Origin: Tubiluchus corallicola
Taxonomy: Eukaryota > Priapulida > Priapulimorpha > Priapulimorphida > Tubiluchidae
Direction of reading: 5' to 3'
Length of the DNA stretch: 64,000 bases
NCBI GenBank assembly: GCA_030141605.1
Contig: JAQGDQ010000095.1
Location: 1-64,000 of the forward strand
The notes under the pieces were generated by a model. That model saw only the letters and a list, made by a program, of their open reading frames with translations. It made no database searches and was not told where the DNA came from. Shown here piece after piece: positions 13,201 to 24,200 of this stretch; the stretch's first letter is position 1; the number at the start of each line of letters is the position of its first letter. Made by a program: the position numbers and the translations under genes.

Positions 13201-15382
13201 TATGGCCTATTTAAAAGTTGTTGCCGAATAGAAAGCACGAGCAAAATTGCTGCCACCTTGTCATTGTTTACCCGGGATAACCGAGGAGTATTTGCCGTCA
13301 TTTTTAGCCTTTAGCCTTTTAGATTGATTAAGAGCAATTTTGGCCATTAATTATTTAAGTGGTCAATTTAGTGGTCAAAACCACGGTTCTGACCAACTAA
13401 AAATCCATTTTTAGTTACTTCATATCAGCTGGCCAAAAAACAGTTTGCGCAAATTTCCCGCGTGTTTCTTTGTATTATAACCTGATTACCAATCACTTAC
13501 TTTGACAGAGTGGCTCAAAAATGCGTCCAAAAAGAGCTTCTTGGGGTTGACGTCCGGATAAGGCCCGTGTCAGACAGAGCTGAACATAATCCCTAAGGCG
13601 TAAGCCGTGAGGAGAAGAAGCCGCCTCATAAAAAATGAACATATGCTAACCAATTGTCCCTGTCACACAGATAATCCATTTGCCGTCTTCCGCCAAACGC
13701 CGCTTGCCTACCGTAAGCCATCAGCCCTAATCCGTGCCAGGCTCCTAACAATCCATTTTGAGCGGTTCATAAGGCGCTTATGGCGAAATGAATTTGGCCA
13801 TTAATTTCATTTGCCATAAGACGTTTTTATTTATCGCTAATATGAAAATTGGTGTAATAAAGCTTTTTTTCTATCATAAGAATCCATAACATCGATGTAC
13901 TATAAGCATTAAAAAACATTTTTGACCCACAACACCTATTTACGACGTATTACAATGCACATAAGAAATATGAACTACATGCAGAAGGCAGCTACCAGTC
14001 ATCATATTATGCAATGTTTGCGACTGACAATCTGTTATTCCGTAATGAGTAAAGTTATATTGATTATTAAACTATCTATTATATTAAAATTTAGTAGTTT
14101 CGTGCCTCCCGCCAAAAAACGGATTATGGCAAAATGCCTTGCTACGTAGTACACAGAGCAAGGCGCATACCGCAGATCACGGCAAGCGCTTTAAGGAGGA
14201 TGGAAGACGCCTTATGGCTTACGGATTATGGATTATGGCTTGGTCTTCACGGCTTTTTCTCTTGGATACGGGCCTAAAAGACCCTTTTTCTGCCACCTAC
14301 ACGTCAAAAACTAGAAATCGATGTGGAAACCGAGAGTAGTAGTAATGTTATCGGTTTCTATATTGATTTCTAGTATCTGGCGTGTAGGTGGCAGAAAAAG
14401 GGTTTTTTAGGCCCGTGTCACACAGAAAAAGCCATGAAGAGCAAACCATAATCCATAATCCGTAAGCCGTCTTCCTTCCTCCGTAAAACGCATGTCGTGA
14501 TCGTCTGCGGTAAGCGGAATGCGCCTTGCTCTGTGTAACTATCAAGGCACTTTGCCATAATCCGTTTTTGGTGGTAGGCACGAAACTACTAAATTATTTA
14601 TTTAAAGTCGGTTTTTTGGATGAACAACTTGAGCTCTAAAGAGCTTTTAGACAGACTATAAATAACAATCTGCAGCTACATAACAGAGACTATGATTACC
14701 CCACTTTTACCCTAAATACCACGCGCCAGACAGGGCAACAGCAGGTACCATTTTTAGAAATCTTTGGTATGACAACACGACCGCGGTATCAAACTCACGA
14801 CCTCCCAGACGGAAAGTGGACACGTTACCACTAGACCAACCCGTCTGGTATCACATTTTATTAGACTTATTACTAGAATTATTAGTGCAACGGTTAATTA
14901 AATGAAGGAGGGGGTGCTGAAAAATTGTGAATCAACTAGGGTTTGAATTCAGTACCTGTGCTTTCATGGCACATGCTTTACTACCTGAGATAATGGCATA
15001 CATGTGCATTGTGCGCGCGCACATAAGTGGCAGCTGTAAAAACAGTTTAATTTGTGTGAGTAACCTAATCTTGGTGTAAACAGTATAAACCGGAATCGGT
15101 ATCAAAGAGTATTTTTATATAAATTATATAATCGTTTTCTTCCACAGAATTTTTGCAAGCACCATTAAGCGTCCCTTTGGCGTTCGCTACAATCCGTACA
15201 CGCAATCGGTGGAGGTGCTTAGCTCTGCGGAGAAGATTGCATCTGTTATGAACGAGTTACGAGGAGACATTTGCATAGTTAATGATGCCGTCAAACGAAT
15301 ACAGGAGCTGGGAGAAGATGAACTGGTTACAGATGACGTAGAGAAACTGCTTAAGAAGCTTAGCGTTAACATTGCCAAATAA
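4253..15382 (+). CDS. tph: Tryptophan 5-hydroxylase, 11 coding exons
   Basis: Cytosolic Fe(II)/tetrahydrobiopterin monooxygenase making 5-hydroxytryptophan, the rate-limiting step to serotonin. Exons: 4235-4357, 4586-4796 (identical copy 5168-5378), 6466-6572, 8025-8092, 9354-9404, 10458-10603, 10809-10944, 11581-11707, 11873-11968, 12101-12234, 15148-15382. All borders are AG/GT and phases agree when only one duplicate is used. From ATG 4253 the protein is 471 aa (human TPH1 444). An N-terminal ACT-type regulatory domain ([20 protein letters not shown]) precedes the catalytic domain ([30 protein letters not shown]). Iron ligands are His279 and His284 in HELLGH and Glu324 in [13 protein letters not shown]-terminal helix suits the tetramerisation coil. 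[10 protein letters not shown] and CYFF favour TPH over phenylalanine or tyrosine hydroxylase. The start is uncertain: the open frame runs upstream through an acceptor at 4234, so a further 5' exon is possible. Confidence 0.93.
4424..5587. repeat. Tandem duplication of a 582-bp unit containing tph exon 2
   Basis: Unit 1 is 4424-5005 and unit 2 is 5006-5587; I found no difference between them. Each holds the end of intron 1, the whole 211-bp exon with its AG and GT sites, and 209 bp of the next intron. The junction shows only an A-rich microhomology. Because 211 is not a multiple of three, including both exons would shift the frame, so a functional mRNA must use one. Either a very recent duplication or an assembly error would look like this. 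Confidence 0.95.
9601..9921. mobile_element. Candidate MITE with imperfect terminal inverted repeats, in tph intron
   Basis: The left end TATTGGTCGAGACACTCA is matched in inverted orientation by the right end, which terminates TTCGACCAATA; the outer 10 bp pair perfectly. The centre has a palindrome around 9740-9760. No clear target duplication is seen. The open frames across it (9603-9818 + and 9680-9961 -) resemble no known protein. Confidence 0.4.
11071..11504. mobile_element. hAT-type MITE with perfect 8-bp target site duplication
   Basis: The element begins CAGTGTTCTTAACC and ends GGTTGAGAACCACTG, imperfect inverted repeats of the common hAT form (CAGNGGTTCTCAACC). It is flanked by the same octamer CTCTAGAG at 11063-11070 and 11505-11512. 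At 434 bp with no transposase frame it is non-autonomous. It sits in the tph intron between the exons ending at 10944 and starting at 11581. Confidence 0.9.
12430..12525 (-). repeat. tRNA-like SINE fragment
   Basis: On the minus strand a box-A-like stretch (TCAGTTTAGTGGTTAAA, 12491-12507) is followed by a box-B-like stretch (GGAACATAGAACATC, 12447-12461). Spacing and order suit a tRNA-derived pol III promoter. No cloverleaf with a paired acceptor stem is evident, so it is a SINE or tRNA relic rather than a working tRNA. Confidence 0.35.
12690..12718. repeat. Short interstitial telomere-like repeat (CCCTAA)n
   Basis: About five degenerate copies of CCCTAA/CCCCAA, the complement of the animal TTAGGG telomere unit, lie in the last tph intron. 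Confidence 0.6.
13562..13810. repeat. Diverged single-arm relative of the palindromic element at 14.1-14.6 kb
   Basis: It shares with the right arm of the palindrome the starting motif GGCCCGTGTCA, inner CCGTAAGCC blocks, GTCACACAGATAATCC-type segments and alternating CGCC/GGCG words. Two or three internal restarts suggest a rearranged copy. It lies in the last tph intron. Confidence 0.5.
14089..14594. repeat. Palindrome of about 500 bp (fold-back element) in the last tph intron
   Basis: Left arm about 14089-14333; right arm, inverted, about 14349-14594. Outer ends read AATTTAGTAGTTTCGTGCC against its inverse, and long blocks match throughout (ACGGATTATGGCAAA, CAGAGCAAGGCGCAT, CTTACGGATTATGGATTATGG, CCCTTTTTCTGCCACCTACACG). 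The arms are separated by about 15 bp and differ at scattered sites. Open frames at 14139-14339 (+) and 14348-14581 (-) are the two arms read in mirror image, which explains their similar peptides. No transposase and no clear target duplication are seen. Confidence 0.88.
14779..14843 (-). repeat. tRNA-like SINE head (box A and box B)
   Basis: Minus strand: TTGGTCTAGTGGTAA (14825-14839) matches a tRNA box A, and GGTCGTGAGTTTGATACC (14785-14802) a diverged box B. The ends do not pair as an acceptor stem, so this is read as a SINE or tRNA-derived relic, not a functional tRNA. Confidence 0.5.
14939..14990 (-). repeat. Second tRNA-like relic
   Basis: Minus strand TCTCAGGTAGTAAA (14977-14990) resembles box A, and GGTACTGAATTCAAACCC (14939-14956) resembles box B. 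It lies about 100 bp from the other tRNA-like unit, so they may belong to one composite SINE. Confidence 0.4.
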
Positions 15383-15480
15383 GAGTAGTAAAGCTATAAA
15401 TATGCATAGACAAGAAGCCAAAATCAATGTGAAATGAGCACGAAATAATCCCATACAGATTCTACACCTGAATTAATAAG

Positions 15481-15486
15481 AATAAA
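15481..15486 (+). terminator. Polyadenylation signal AATAAA of tph
   Basis: A canonical AATAAA 98 bp after the tph stop codon, followed by AT-rich sequence. Confidence 0.7.
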
Positions 15487-15499
15487 GTTATAACAATTA

Positions 15500-18096
15500 T
15501 CCAGTTAGATCGCTACAGTCTATTTTGATTTCAAAATGTTGGCACACATGAGTTTAAGCCTTATTTTTGTTACGTCTAGTGTATGTAAAAGTGCTGCTGT
15601 ACATTTTTACAGAGCTATTTTTTGCTGTAATGAGCATAACCGCTTAGAGTATATCATATGTATAGATCTCCTTAAAAAGACGCCCGACGGTTCGTCAGAT
15701 AAATGGTTTCGAGGACTATAATTGCCTCTTTTGTTAAAGTCAGTCATCAAAATCCAATATTAAAATAGGTTATTAAAACTCGATTCAGTTATATTTACCT
15801 AAACATAAAAGTGTACAACTACTAACTATCACGCAGCTGGAAAGTTTCGTCGCCATTTGAGATTTTCGGGTAACTTTACGAAAGACTCGTCAAGATTAAT
15901 ATAATACAGTAATGTGTGATAAATTGTTCATTAAACACTAAATTAGTACACTAACATTTCTATGACGCAAGACTGTACAACTTATAAGCGCTGCTTAGTA
16001 ATAAGGTGTCCAATAAATGCGCAAGTGTAATCAGAATTAAGTTGTTCTGCAAATAATGTGCGGTGTGTTTGCGTTAACAATGTGAACAAATTCAGCAAGT
16101 GATACAAGGAACTACATACAAATGGATGAGAACAAAGCAGTAGTAAAGGTACTTAAAAGCCTCTTTATTATGTGGAATAGAATAAGACTTTTCATCGATG
16201 TAGTCGATTGCTTTCAAAACTGTCTAATAGGTAGATACAAAAATTGAATAACTGATGTATTAATTAAGTCTATTAAATCTACATTAAGTAACTGAGCTAT
16301 ATTATTTGCTGCCCAAGTTGTTAAGAGAACCTTAACCATAAATTTTTGTGGCAAGCTACCGTTTTGGTACAAACCGCAAAGGTCGATTTCCGCAGCATTG
16401 TTTACAGATCTAGAGATCAACTTCTTTTCATACTACGTTGAAGATGTTATCTTTCTTAAGAAGACGAAAAAAGAAAGGGAGAGCACAAGAAAGATAGAAA
16501 ATAGCTAATCAAAAAATGTTGGGTAATTTTTTATTTCGATTTTATAAGCACAAAATGCAGTAACTCGAACAAATTCCTTAATGATTTCCATCACTCGAAC
16601 AAATCAAAATTAAGGCATTCGTTTAAGCAGTATTAACCTCCATTGCCGCGGATAAGCTAAAGTGACAGTTATGCATGGCGAAAGGTATAAGTTTTATTTT
16701 CTAGACAAACAATGTCAAGTACTACAGAATTTTAAAACTATACACATGACCATTCCATTGCCAGATTAGAACAGCCAATATACTAGTTGCAAAAAGAATG
16801 AATACTGATAAAGACTACGAACATTTGTTTTGCAAAAACTACAAAGTTAAATATTATACTATATAGATTGTAGTGGATTATGTAGCAAACGTTTACGATT
16901 TATTTTAGCTGATATTAATGTGAGATTGAAAGGCTATTACTATCGCAACGAGTCAGCATGCCAAAAATAAACTTGCTGTGCAGTTGAACAAATCGCAGAG
17001 AGCTTGTTTCTTTTCTATTTTTAAGCAACATTTACACGTTGCAAACGCATTATAATTTGCAACCTAGTAATACTGCCTAGCCAGAATAAGCGGAAGCAGT
17101 CTGTACTGCACATATGAATGCTTCGTATCGCAAGTCAATCCACAATTCTGCGTGAATAATATTTAGCAAATGTACAGTGTAATTGAAGTTTCCATTTGAA
17201 GCTCGCTATCAGCAAAATAAAAGCAGTAACACGTTAAGACAAAGTGTGTGTTGAAAAGAAATTGCGGTTGGATTGTCAATTGTTTTTGTGCCTAGTTATA
17301 TCTGTTTATCAAAGCCTGTTTGTTTTGGAGTAATTCACGTTATTGTTCTTTCAGCCACAGCACCACGGTAGATTAAAATATGCCAACACATATAAATTGA
17401 CATTGCAGCTAAAAACATTCTTAACCATTATTTAACACAATATAATTACAAAAAATGTCCCAAAAAGTTCCGAGTTACTGATTTTCATGCACAGATGTAG
17501 AATCACCAGCAGAGTATGCGCAAGCGATTCTTCTAAATCCGTTTTCATGATTTTTTTCTTTAGAGTTATTTTGCCCATTGTCTACCACAGCGTATGATGA
17601 TAATGAGCTAACCACTTGCAACGCATTTTAGACAAAGTGTAAAAAGAGGAAGTGACGAAACAGTTTATTGTACGTATTTCGTTTTTGCGATTAGCGGCTG
17701 CGCTGGCGGCATCAAACGGCGGATGATTAAAAAATTTTGAGCGGCGCATTGACTGTAATAATAATATTCTTAAGTTCACCAATGATGTTGGCGTACGCGC
17801 AATTTCGATAAGCCAAAATAACTTTTGCGTTTTTAATAAAAGAAGAATATCTCAATTAACAGTAATTATTAGTTTCATGAAAATCAATTAAAAGCAACAT
17901 TTCATGAAAATGAAAAAAATTGTAGCAATAAGTTTGTATTATGTACTTGCAAATACTTCTTCAGTTTTCTTGTAAGTAAAATTTAATTGTTCTTCCTGAG
18001 GAAAGAGGCTAGCTGACTGCGTGATTGGTTGCCTACTATGTAAAAAAGTAATGCATTTTTTATTGATTTATTGATTTTTCTCTTCCTCCCTCTCTT
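15500..18096. other. Intergenic, no gene recognised
   Basis: AT-rich sequence between the tph 3' end and the GA microsatellite. Short open frames (for example 16214-16420 minus and 17582-17782 minus) show no conserved motif. Confidence 0.5.
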
Positions 18097-18097
18097 A

Positions 18098-18125
18098 GAG
18101 AGAAAGAGAGGGAGGGAGAGAGAGT

Positions 18126-18166
<41 letters not shown>

Positions 18167-18211
18167 AGAGAGAGAGAGAGAGGGAGAGAAAGAGAGACAA
18201 TGAAAGGGATG

Positions 18212-18277
<66 letters not shown>

Positions 18278-18297
18278 GAGGGGGAGAGAGACAGAGA
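18098..18297. repeat. GA/TC microsatellite
   Basis: About 200 bp of nearly pure GA with interruptions (GAGGGA, GTGAAA, GACAATGAAAGG). The Ser-Leu and Arg-Glu open frames across it are artefacts of the dinucleotide repeat. Confidence 0.95.
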
Positions 18298-18970
18298 TCC
18301 TTCTTTTCCTTTTGTTGAAAGTTCTGCCTTTTGTTTCTTTGTCGTTTTACTCCAATGCGAGGTAGCGGATTTGGCACATTAAAAATTACACCCATTTACG
18401 TGCCCTGCAATTAATCTATATAATTACACATATATTATATTGTAGGTTTGTATATAAATAATTCGCACACGCACGCATGCACACAACAAGTAATTGCATA
18501 CGGTGCTTCGTATATAAATAATCAATACAGTAGTAGAGATGAGTAGGACTGAACTACCAGCCTAGGGCGTCGTAACGTCTCGATACACCCATGCACACGC
18601 ACTCATATACATGTATGATGATGTATGCATTATTACATACAAAGATTCTATGAAGCTGAGCCTATATATTTAACTATGTAAAATGATTGCCCTTAGCACC
18701 TAGACCTGTATAAAATCAATTAACTTAAGCCCATCAATAAATAATATTTGTCAAGTACATTTTTTACACGTAAACAAACTGTATTTAATGAACATTTATT
18801 TAGACGTAAGCCTAACTGAATCTTAAAAAATTAGGCATAATACAAGTGACGGCTACGCATGATATATGAGATGTTATGACCCGCGTGCAGATTCTAATTT
18901 ATGCGCCAGGCTGGCTTCTCACCTAAATTCTGTACTTGATTTTGACCTAGTCAGTTTGGTTGTTATAGAG

Positions 18971-19286
18971 CAGTGGCTCCCAAACTTTCTCGGACCGTTA
19001 CCCAAATCGGGAAACCCGGTCGTGTCCATTACCCCCCACCTAGTACTTCTTCTCCAACTCAAAAAGTAAACACACGTATATGCCACAAGCAAGCAAATTA
19101 TTTATGTTTGCTCGTGACATAAATAAATTTCCAGGTGTTGTTGTTGTATTGTTGCCAAAACTTACCAAAAACTACAAAAAATGCATTCCGAGCGAAGTTT
19201 TAAAAATTTTCAGAGGGGTGCCCGTTACCCCCCAAAAAAACCATATTACCCCCGGGGGTAATTTACCCCTACTTTGGGAACCACTG
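18971..19286. mobile_element. hAT-type MITE with perfect 8-bp target site duplication
   Basis: Starts CAGTGGCTCCCAAACTT and ends ACTTTGGGAACCACTG. The octamer TTATAGAG flanks it at 18963-18970 and 19287-19294. It is 316 bp, C/G-run rich (ACCCCCC, CCCCCGGGGG) and has no transposase. The termini are related to those of the MITE in tph (11071-11504), but the interior differs. Confidence 0.9.
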
Positions 19287-19299
19287 TTATAGAGGTAGA

Positions 19300-20215
19300 A
19301 GTAATGTCGGCTGCTTACGATGACAGCTCTGATGTTTCGTTTTGTTCTCTGATAATAAAAAAGCGGAGTAATGTCGTAAATGGATCTCCGTTTGTTCAAC
19401 CTGATTTTATAACCAACTCCAACTCATAACAAAGGCCAATGTATGATTATATGCTTTTTGAACATCTTTTAACTAGGAGTTAACAAAACATGCAGATGCA
19501 TACACAAGTTTTGTTCTGGAAAAATTATTTGCTCTTCTGAAAAAATCGATTTTTTTCTATGCTTGCTTTAAATATTATTCAAAAATATGACAGCTGCTAT
19601 AAATCGCCAAAGACAGATGTAAGCCTTGCAGTCTTTGCTAAGTGTACAAAATATTTAATTTGTAACAAAAGGTACAAAACTGTGTTATAATTAGCATTTT
19701 GTTATAATTACTTGGCTGCATCCTCGGGAAATTCAAAAAGATATTTTTACCTCTGTTTTTGCAACTCACTGCTGAGTAATTTATGAGCACCTGTCGACCG
19801 GCCTGACTTTGGTGGTCTCATCAATTCATCTGCTACAGTACACACCAGTCTGCGAATAGCTTGCGCTATAGCGTACGTGACAACAACAGTCCCTACTGCT
19901 GTGCCGCTAGGGCCACACTGCGCAGTAAATTTCTCTACTTTCTGTAGTCCATATTCTTTGTTTTAGAGGCATATGGGACTTGACGTTATAACAATGTCTG
20001 CCTGCAAATATACCTTCTCTACCCTACTTTAGCTTGGCATAAAAAATTTCAACATGATAGAAGGCCCTAGGCCTAGGGTTACTGTGAAATGTAACCGTCT
20101 AAAATCTACTTCAGCGTGGGTTGCGTGGCTGGTAAAACTTGCCCGTATTAGCTACTTTAATTGTGTGAAAGTTTGGAAATTCTTAATAACAAGTGCAAGA
20201 TAAGTATGACAATAA
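19300..20215. other. Intergenic, no gene recognised
   Basis: No conserved coding segment is seen between the hAT MITE and the inverted repeat near 20.2 kb. Confidence 0.45.
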
Positions 20216-20349
20216 CTTACAATAAATTTTATATTTTATTAAGAAACTCAACGTTTCCGCTGCACATTAGCTGCCATCTTCAGGTAATGACTACTAAAGT
20301 GCAGTGGAAACATTGATTTTTTTAATAAAAATGTTATAAAATTTGTTAC
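20216..20349. repeat. Inverted repeat of about 50-bp arms
   Basis: Left arm 20216-20265 (ending AACGTTTCCGCTGCAC) pairs with right arm 20299-20349 (beginning GTGCAGTGGAAACATTGA). The 33-bp loop holds CCATCTTCAGG, a word common at the ends of some retroelements. It could be a small MITE or a fold-back fragment, and is unclassified. Confidence 0.6.
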
Positions 20350-21202
20350 ACTGTGGCTTGTTTGTTAAATTAATAGTGTGAGAACAGCATTAACTAATTG
20401 AAACCATGTGAATTTAATCTTCCTACGATGCCCAAATCTATTGATAATGCATGTACTTTTCACCTATTGGAGCAGAGATACCCAGTTAGTTTTTACTCTT
20501 TACAGTGTCAATGTATTGTATAAAAACTTTTAGTAAAAGAAAACAAAAACATGTGCTAACTTTCCACATCATTATATAAATTTTGCTTCAAAAATACTAA
20601 GTTGGCTTTCAGATGCCTAAGTATGCAATGTTTTACTTCTCTGATTAAAGTTATGTTGGTAACGAAAAACTAATTTCATACAATAGTTTTCTTTAGTAAT
20701 AATATAAATGAAAATGCGGGAGCTATGAAGACTAAATGAACTGAATTACAATGAAAAATTTTATGAAAAGTAAAAAAAACAGATAGTGCTAATTTGCTAA
20801 ATTACAAAGCTAAATTCTACTACTCTCTGTTAAAGATTTAATGCTAATGCATTAACATAATTAGCAGGCACCATGAACATGTATGTCAAAAAATTTCCCA
20901 TATACAGTACAAACTACTATTAAGTCATTTGTTACTATATGACATTGACTCGTATACTGTACTATATTACATAACAACCAGAAAAATTTACAAATCAGCA
21001 TCACCCGAATAACATCTAAGAAAATGTGCAAACTCCGGTGATTTCACCAGCAGGTTAAACATTAAACAAAAAGAGTGTGTATTACCATAGCTAGAATAGT
21101 GTTAATTAAATAGCCTCTATTATGCAATGGTAGGAGCAAATATGTACACAGTATAATAAAAACTCTACTTGTTTAGCATAAGTAGGAATGTGTATCCATT
21201 TA

Positions 21203-24200
21203 TTATTTTTGCACACTGCTCACAGATCCAGCATGTTTTCGCTGATACTGTATAGGAGGAGTTCCTACTGCACGCGGAAGGCTTCCAGCACCAGATTTAC
21301 CTACCGTCACTAGCACCTTAATAGCACCTGTGAAATCAGCCGTCACTAAAACCTGTCCTCTGTTCACATTCTTATCTTTTTCTGCAACAGACGGTCGCCT
21401 TTTCAGTTCTTTTGTTACCGGATCCGTTAAATCTGATAAACTCCGGTACGGTCGTGTATCATCTTTAATTAACAGGACAGGATTAGGTGCAAACACAGCA
21501 GCAGTGACAACAGCATTATGAATTTTCACTGCCTCCCAGTAGTCATTTCTATCTCTTCTTGCAGAGGAAAATTTTGAGTAATCATAGTTTGTTCGCCACA
21601 GGTAAACGTAATGATCCTCAGATGCACAAGCAATAAACTTATTCCCTTGACTTAAACTAGCTTTTATTTGGCTGCTTGTATTGGTTAGTCCTTTGTACTT
21701 GCATGCTAAGGACAGGTCACGAAGGTCATATAAACGAATACGAGAATCGTTCGAGGTTATTAAAATCTTGTTTTCACCAGGCAATGGTTCTATACCACTT
21801 ATTTTGCTCCCACGTCTGTTTTTACCCCTGCTAGAACGAACGTGAATTTGAGTAAAATATTTGAGCAATTCGGTGCTATAGAAAATACATCGACCATCGT
21901 ACGTGCCTATTACAGCAAATCTACCATTTTGGCAGAAATTGGCAGCAGTGATGAGCTTTGTTTGTCCATCAACTTCATTCCATAATGCTACTTTCTTTTC
22001 TGGAATGTTCCACAGTCTAAGCTTACCATCTAATGAACCACTCAAGAAATATCTATCATCTCTTGGGTGAAAAGCAATAGCAGTAACAAAATCAATATGC
22101 TGAAAGCAACAGAGGCACTCTTTTCTTGATATGTGCCATAGCCTAACAGTTTTGTCCATTGAGGATGATAAAATAAAATAATTTTTAGACCAAGATACAT
22201 CAAGTAGGTCTGCAACATGACCCTCATACACACAAAATGGCTGTTGAACAAAAGGTGCTTTATCAACATCAATGTCTGTTGCTGGTCCATCTTCCAATAT
22301 AGTACAGGAGGAACCCATTAAAGGAGGAGTAAGTTCCTTTTTCTCATCGCCTGGTAAGGTCAAACTATCTTGAGATGGAGAAGGAGAAATTTTTGAACCA
22401 CCACTAGCATATTTTAATCTCATGTCACTGAAATATGAATAAGCTTCTTTGAGAACCCACACTCTAAGCTTGTTGTCCTGGCCAGCAGTTGCTAACAAAC
22501 GGCCACAGTGAGAAAATTTAACAATCCACACAGGACCAGTATGTTCACTAGACATATCCTGAACTAGAAGCACTTGATCAAATGTATAAGGTCCTTTATG
22601 ACTACTGGAAGCTTTTATTTTAATACCTGTTCTTATCATCTCAGCAGTCATTTCGTCATCGTCTGATACGATGTCTTCTCCATGCAGAACCTCGTCTGCC
22701 ATAGACTTTATCTTGCTGTATGTCTTTCCCACCTTTTTCCCAAGATATTTCTTAAATTTTGCAGTTTTCAATTTAACAGCTTTTTTATCAATATGCAAAT
22801 GTCTATCATGATCAATCTGTTTTAACCGATCCCCCTCATCTTCATCTGATTCTTCTTTAACGTGCTCTATTTCTGTTTCACTAGGAAACTCAGATGTAAG
22901 CTGCATGATATGCAAGGTTAAGGGATTTATTCCTTTAGGCAAGCTCTCTTCAGCACGATTTAGTGGTACAGCTTCTCCAGTGTCCAAATTCTTGACCATA
23001 ATTTGTGCCAATATTTCATCTTCAGTTAATGCCACACCGGTCTTAGACATTCCTTTCATCAGTAATCTCTGTTCAGCTTCAACTGGATCATCTTTACTAG
23101 GTGCTCCTTCACCTTTCTTCACACCTTCATCAACACCATGGTGAACAAAAGAATCCCCCAAAGTGGCACTCATTATGTCTAAAGAGTGATCCATAGAACC
23201 TTTTAGTGAACTATTTGAGCTTGGCTCTGGAAGACCCAATGAGATATTAGGTGCATCGTCAGACATTACACTTACAGTATCTATGTTATCTCCTTGAGCA
23301 AACTTGTGTGCTTCTACCATCAGAGAAGAAACAACAGGATGCTGTTGAACTTTTTTGTGACGTCGAGCTCGAGGAGGAGCAGTTGGTGATGGCACAAATT
23401 GTTGACCGTGATTAATCACCTTATTAGGAGATCGCGATCGTGTGCTAGCGACTATGTCAGGTTCTACTGAAACCTGTTCAGGTCTTATATCACGATTCAC
23501 ATATTCACATTCAGGAATCTCAGTAGTATCATAATCGACATGCTGCTCATTCTCTGTGGCTTCTTCAGAGGATTCAGGTTTCATAGCTAAAGCACCAGCT
23601 GGCTCTGCAGATGGTAAAGAAACAGTTGCTGATGACTCTGATACAGATGCTTCAGAATCACATGACATGTTCTCTTCTTCCATAAACTGTAACTGCATAT
23701 AGTCGTCACTGCTCTGCATTCTTCTTCTTGCTTCTTCCAACTTTTTTCGTCTCTTAGCATTTTCTTTTCTTGCTACCTCTATTTCGTTCTTTCTGTCCTC
23801 CTCTCGCTTTTTCTTCTCTTCTATTTTAGTCAGTTTTTCCTGCAATTTAATTTCTTCCTGCCTTTGCTTTTCTTCTAATTTTCTTCGTTCTTCTTCCCAT
23901 TTTTGTAATTCTTCCTCTAGATCCAAAGACTGATTTTCAGAGGAGATAACAGTATCATCCCCCACTGCAACATTACACTGAGATGAATCTGCAATGGTAT
24001 AATGTAAATATAAATGTACATATACCTTTTCCATACAATATTAATACAAGCTTTAGTCCAATAGTTATTTCATACATGTGCAGATGCTAGGCAAGTAATA
24101 CTATTTCCCTAAAACTTTAGCAACACATTGGTGAGGCATGTAATTAAACTGCCTAATCTTTGAAGAGAACGGCAACTTTATAGGTACCAGTTTACATAAA

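Noticed and set aside
14139-14581. Open frames on opposite strands with similar peptides
   Set aside because: They are mirror-image readings of the palindrome arms and contain no conserved domain.
14779-14843. A functional tRNA gene on the minus strand
   Set aside because: Box A and box B are present but the ends do not form a 7-bp acceptor stem and the box B is altered.
4235-15382. Phenylalanine or tyrosine hydroxylase instead of TPH
   Set aside because: [10 protein letters not shown] and CYFF before VEFGLC are TPH-type; phenylalanine hydroxylase usually has a Tyr-Trp-Phe there. A tree would settle it finally.
18060-18395. Ser-Leu-rich and Arg-Glu-rich frames
   Set aside because: Direct products of the GA/TC microsatellite.
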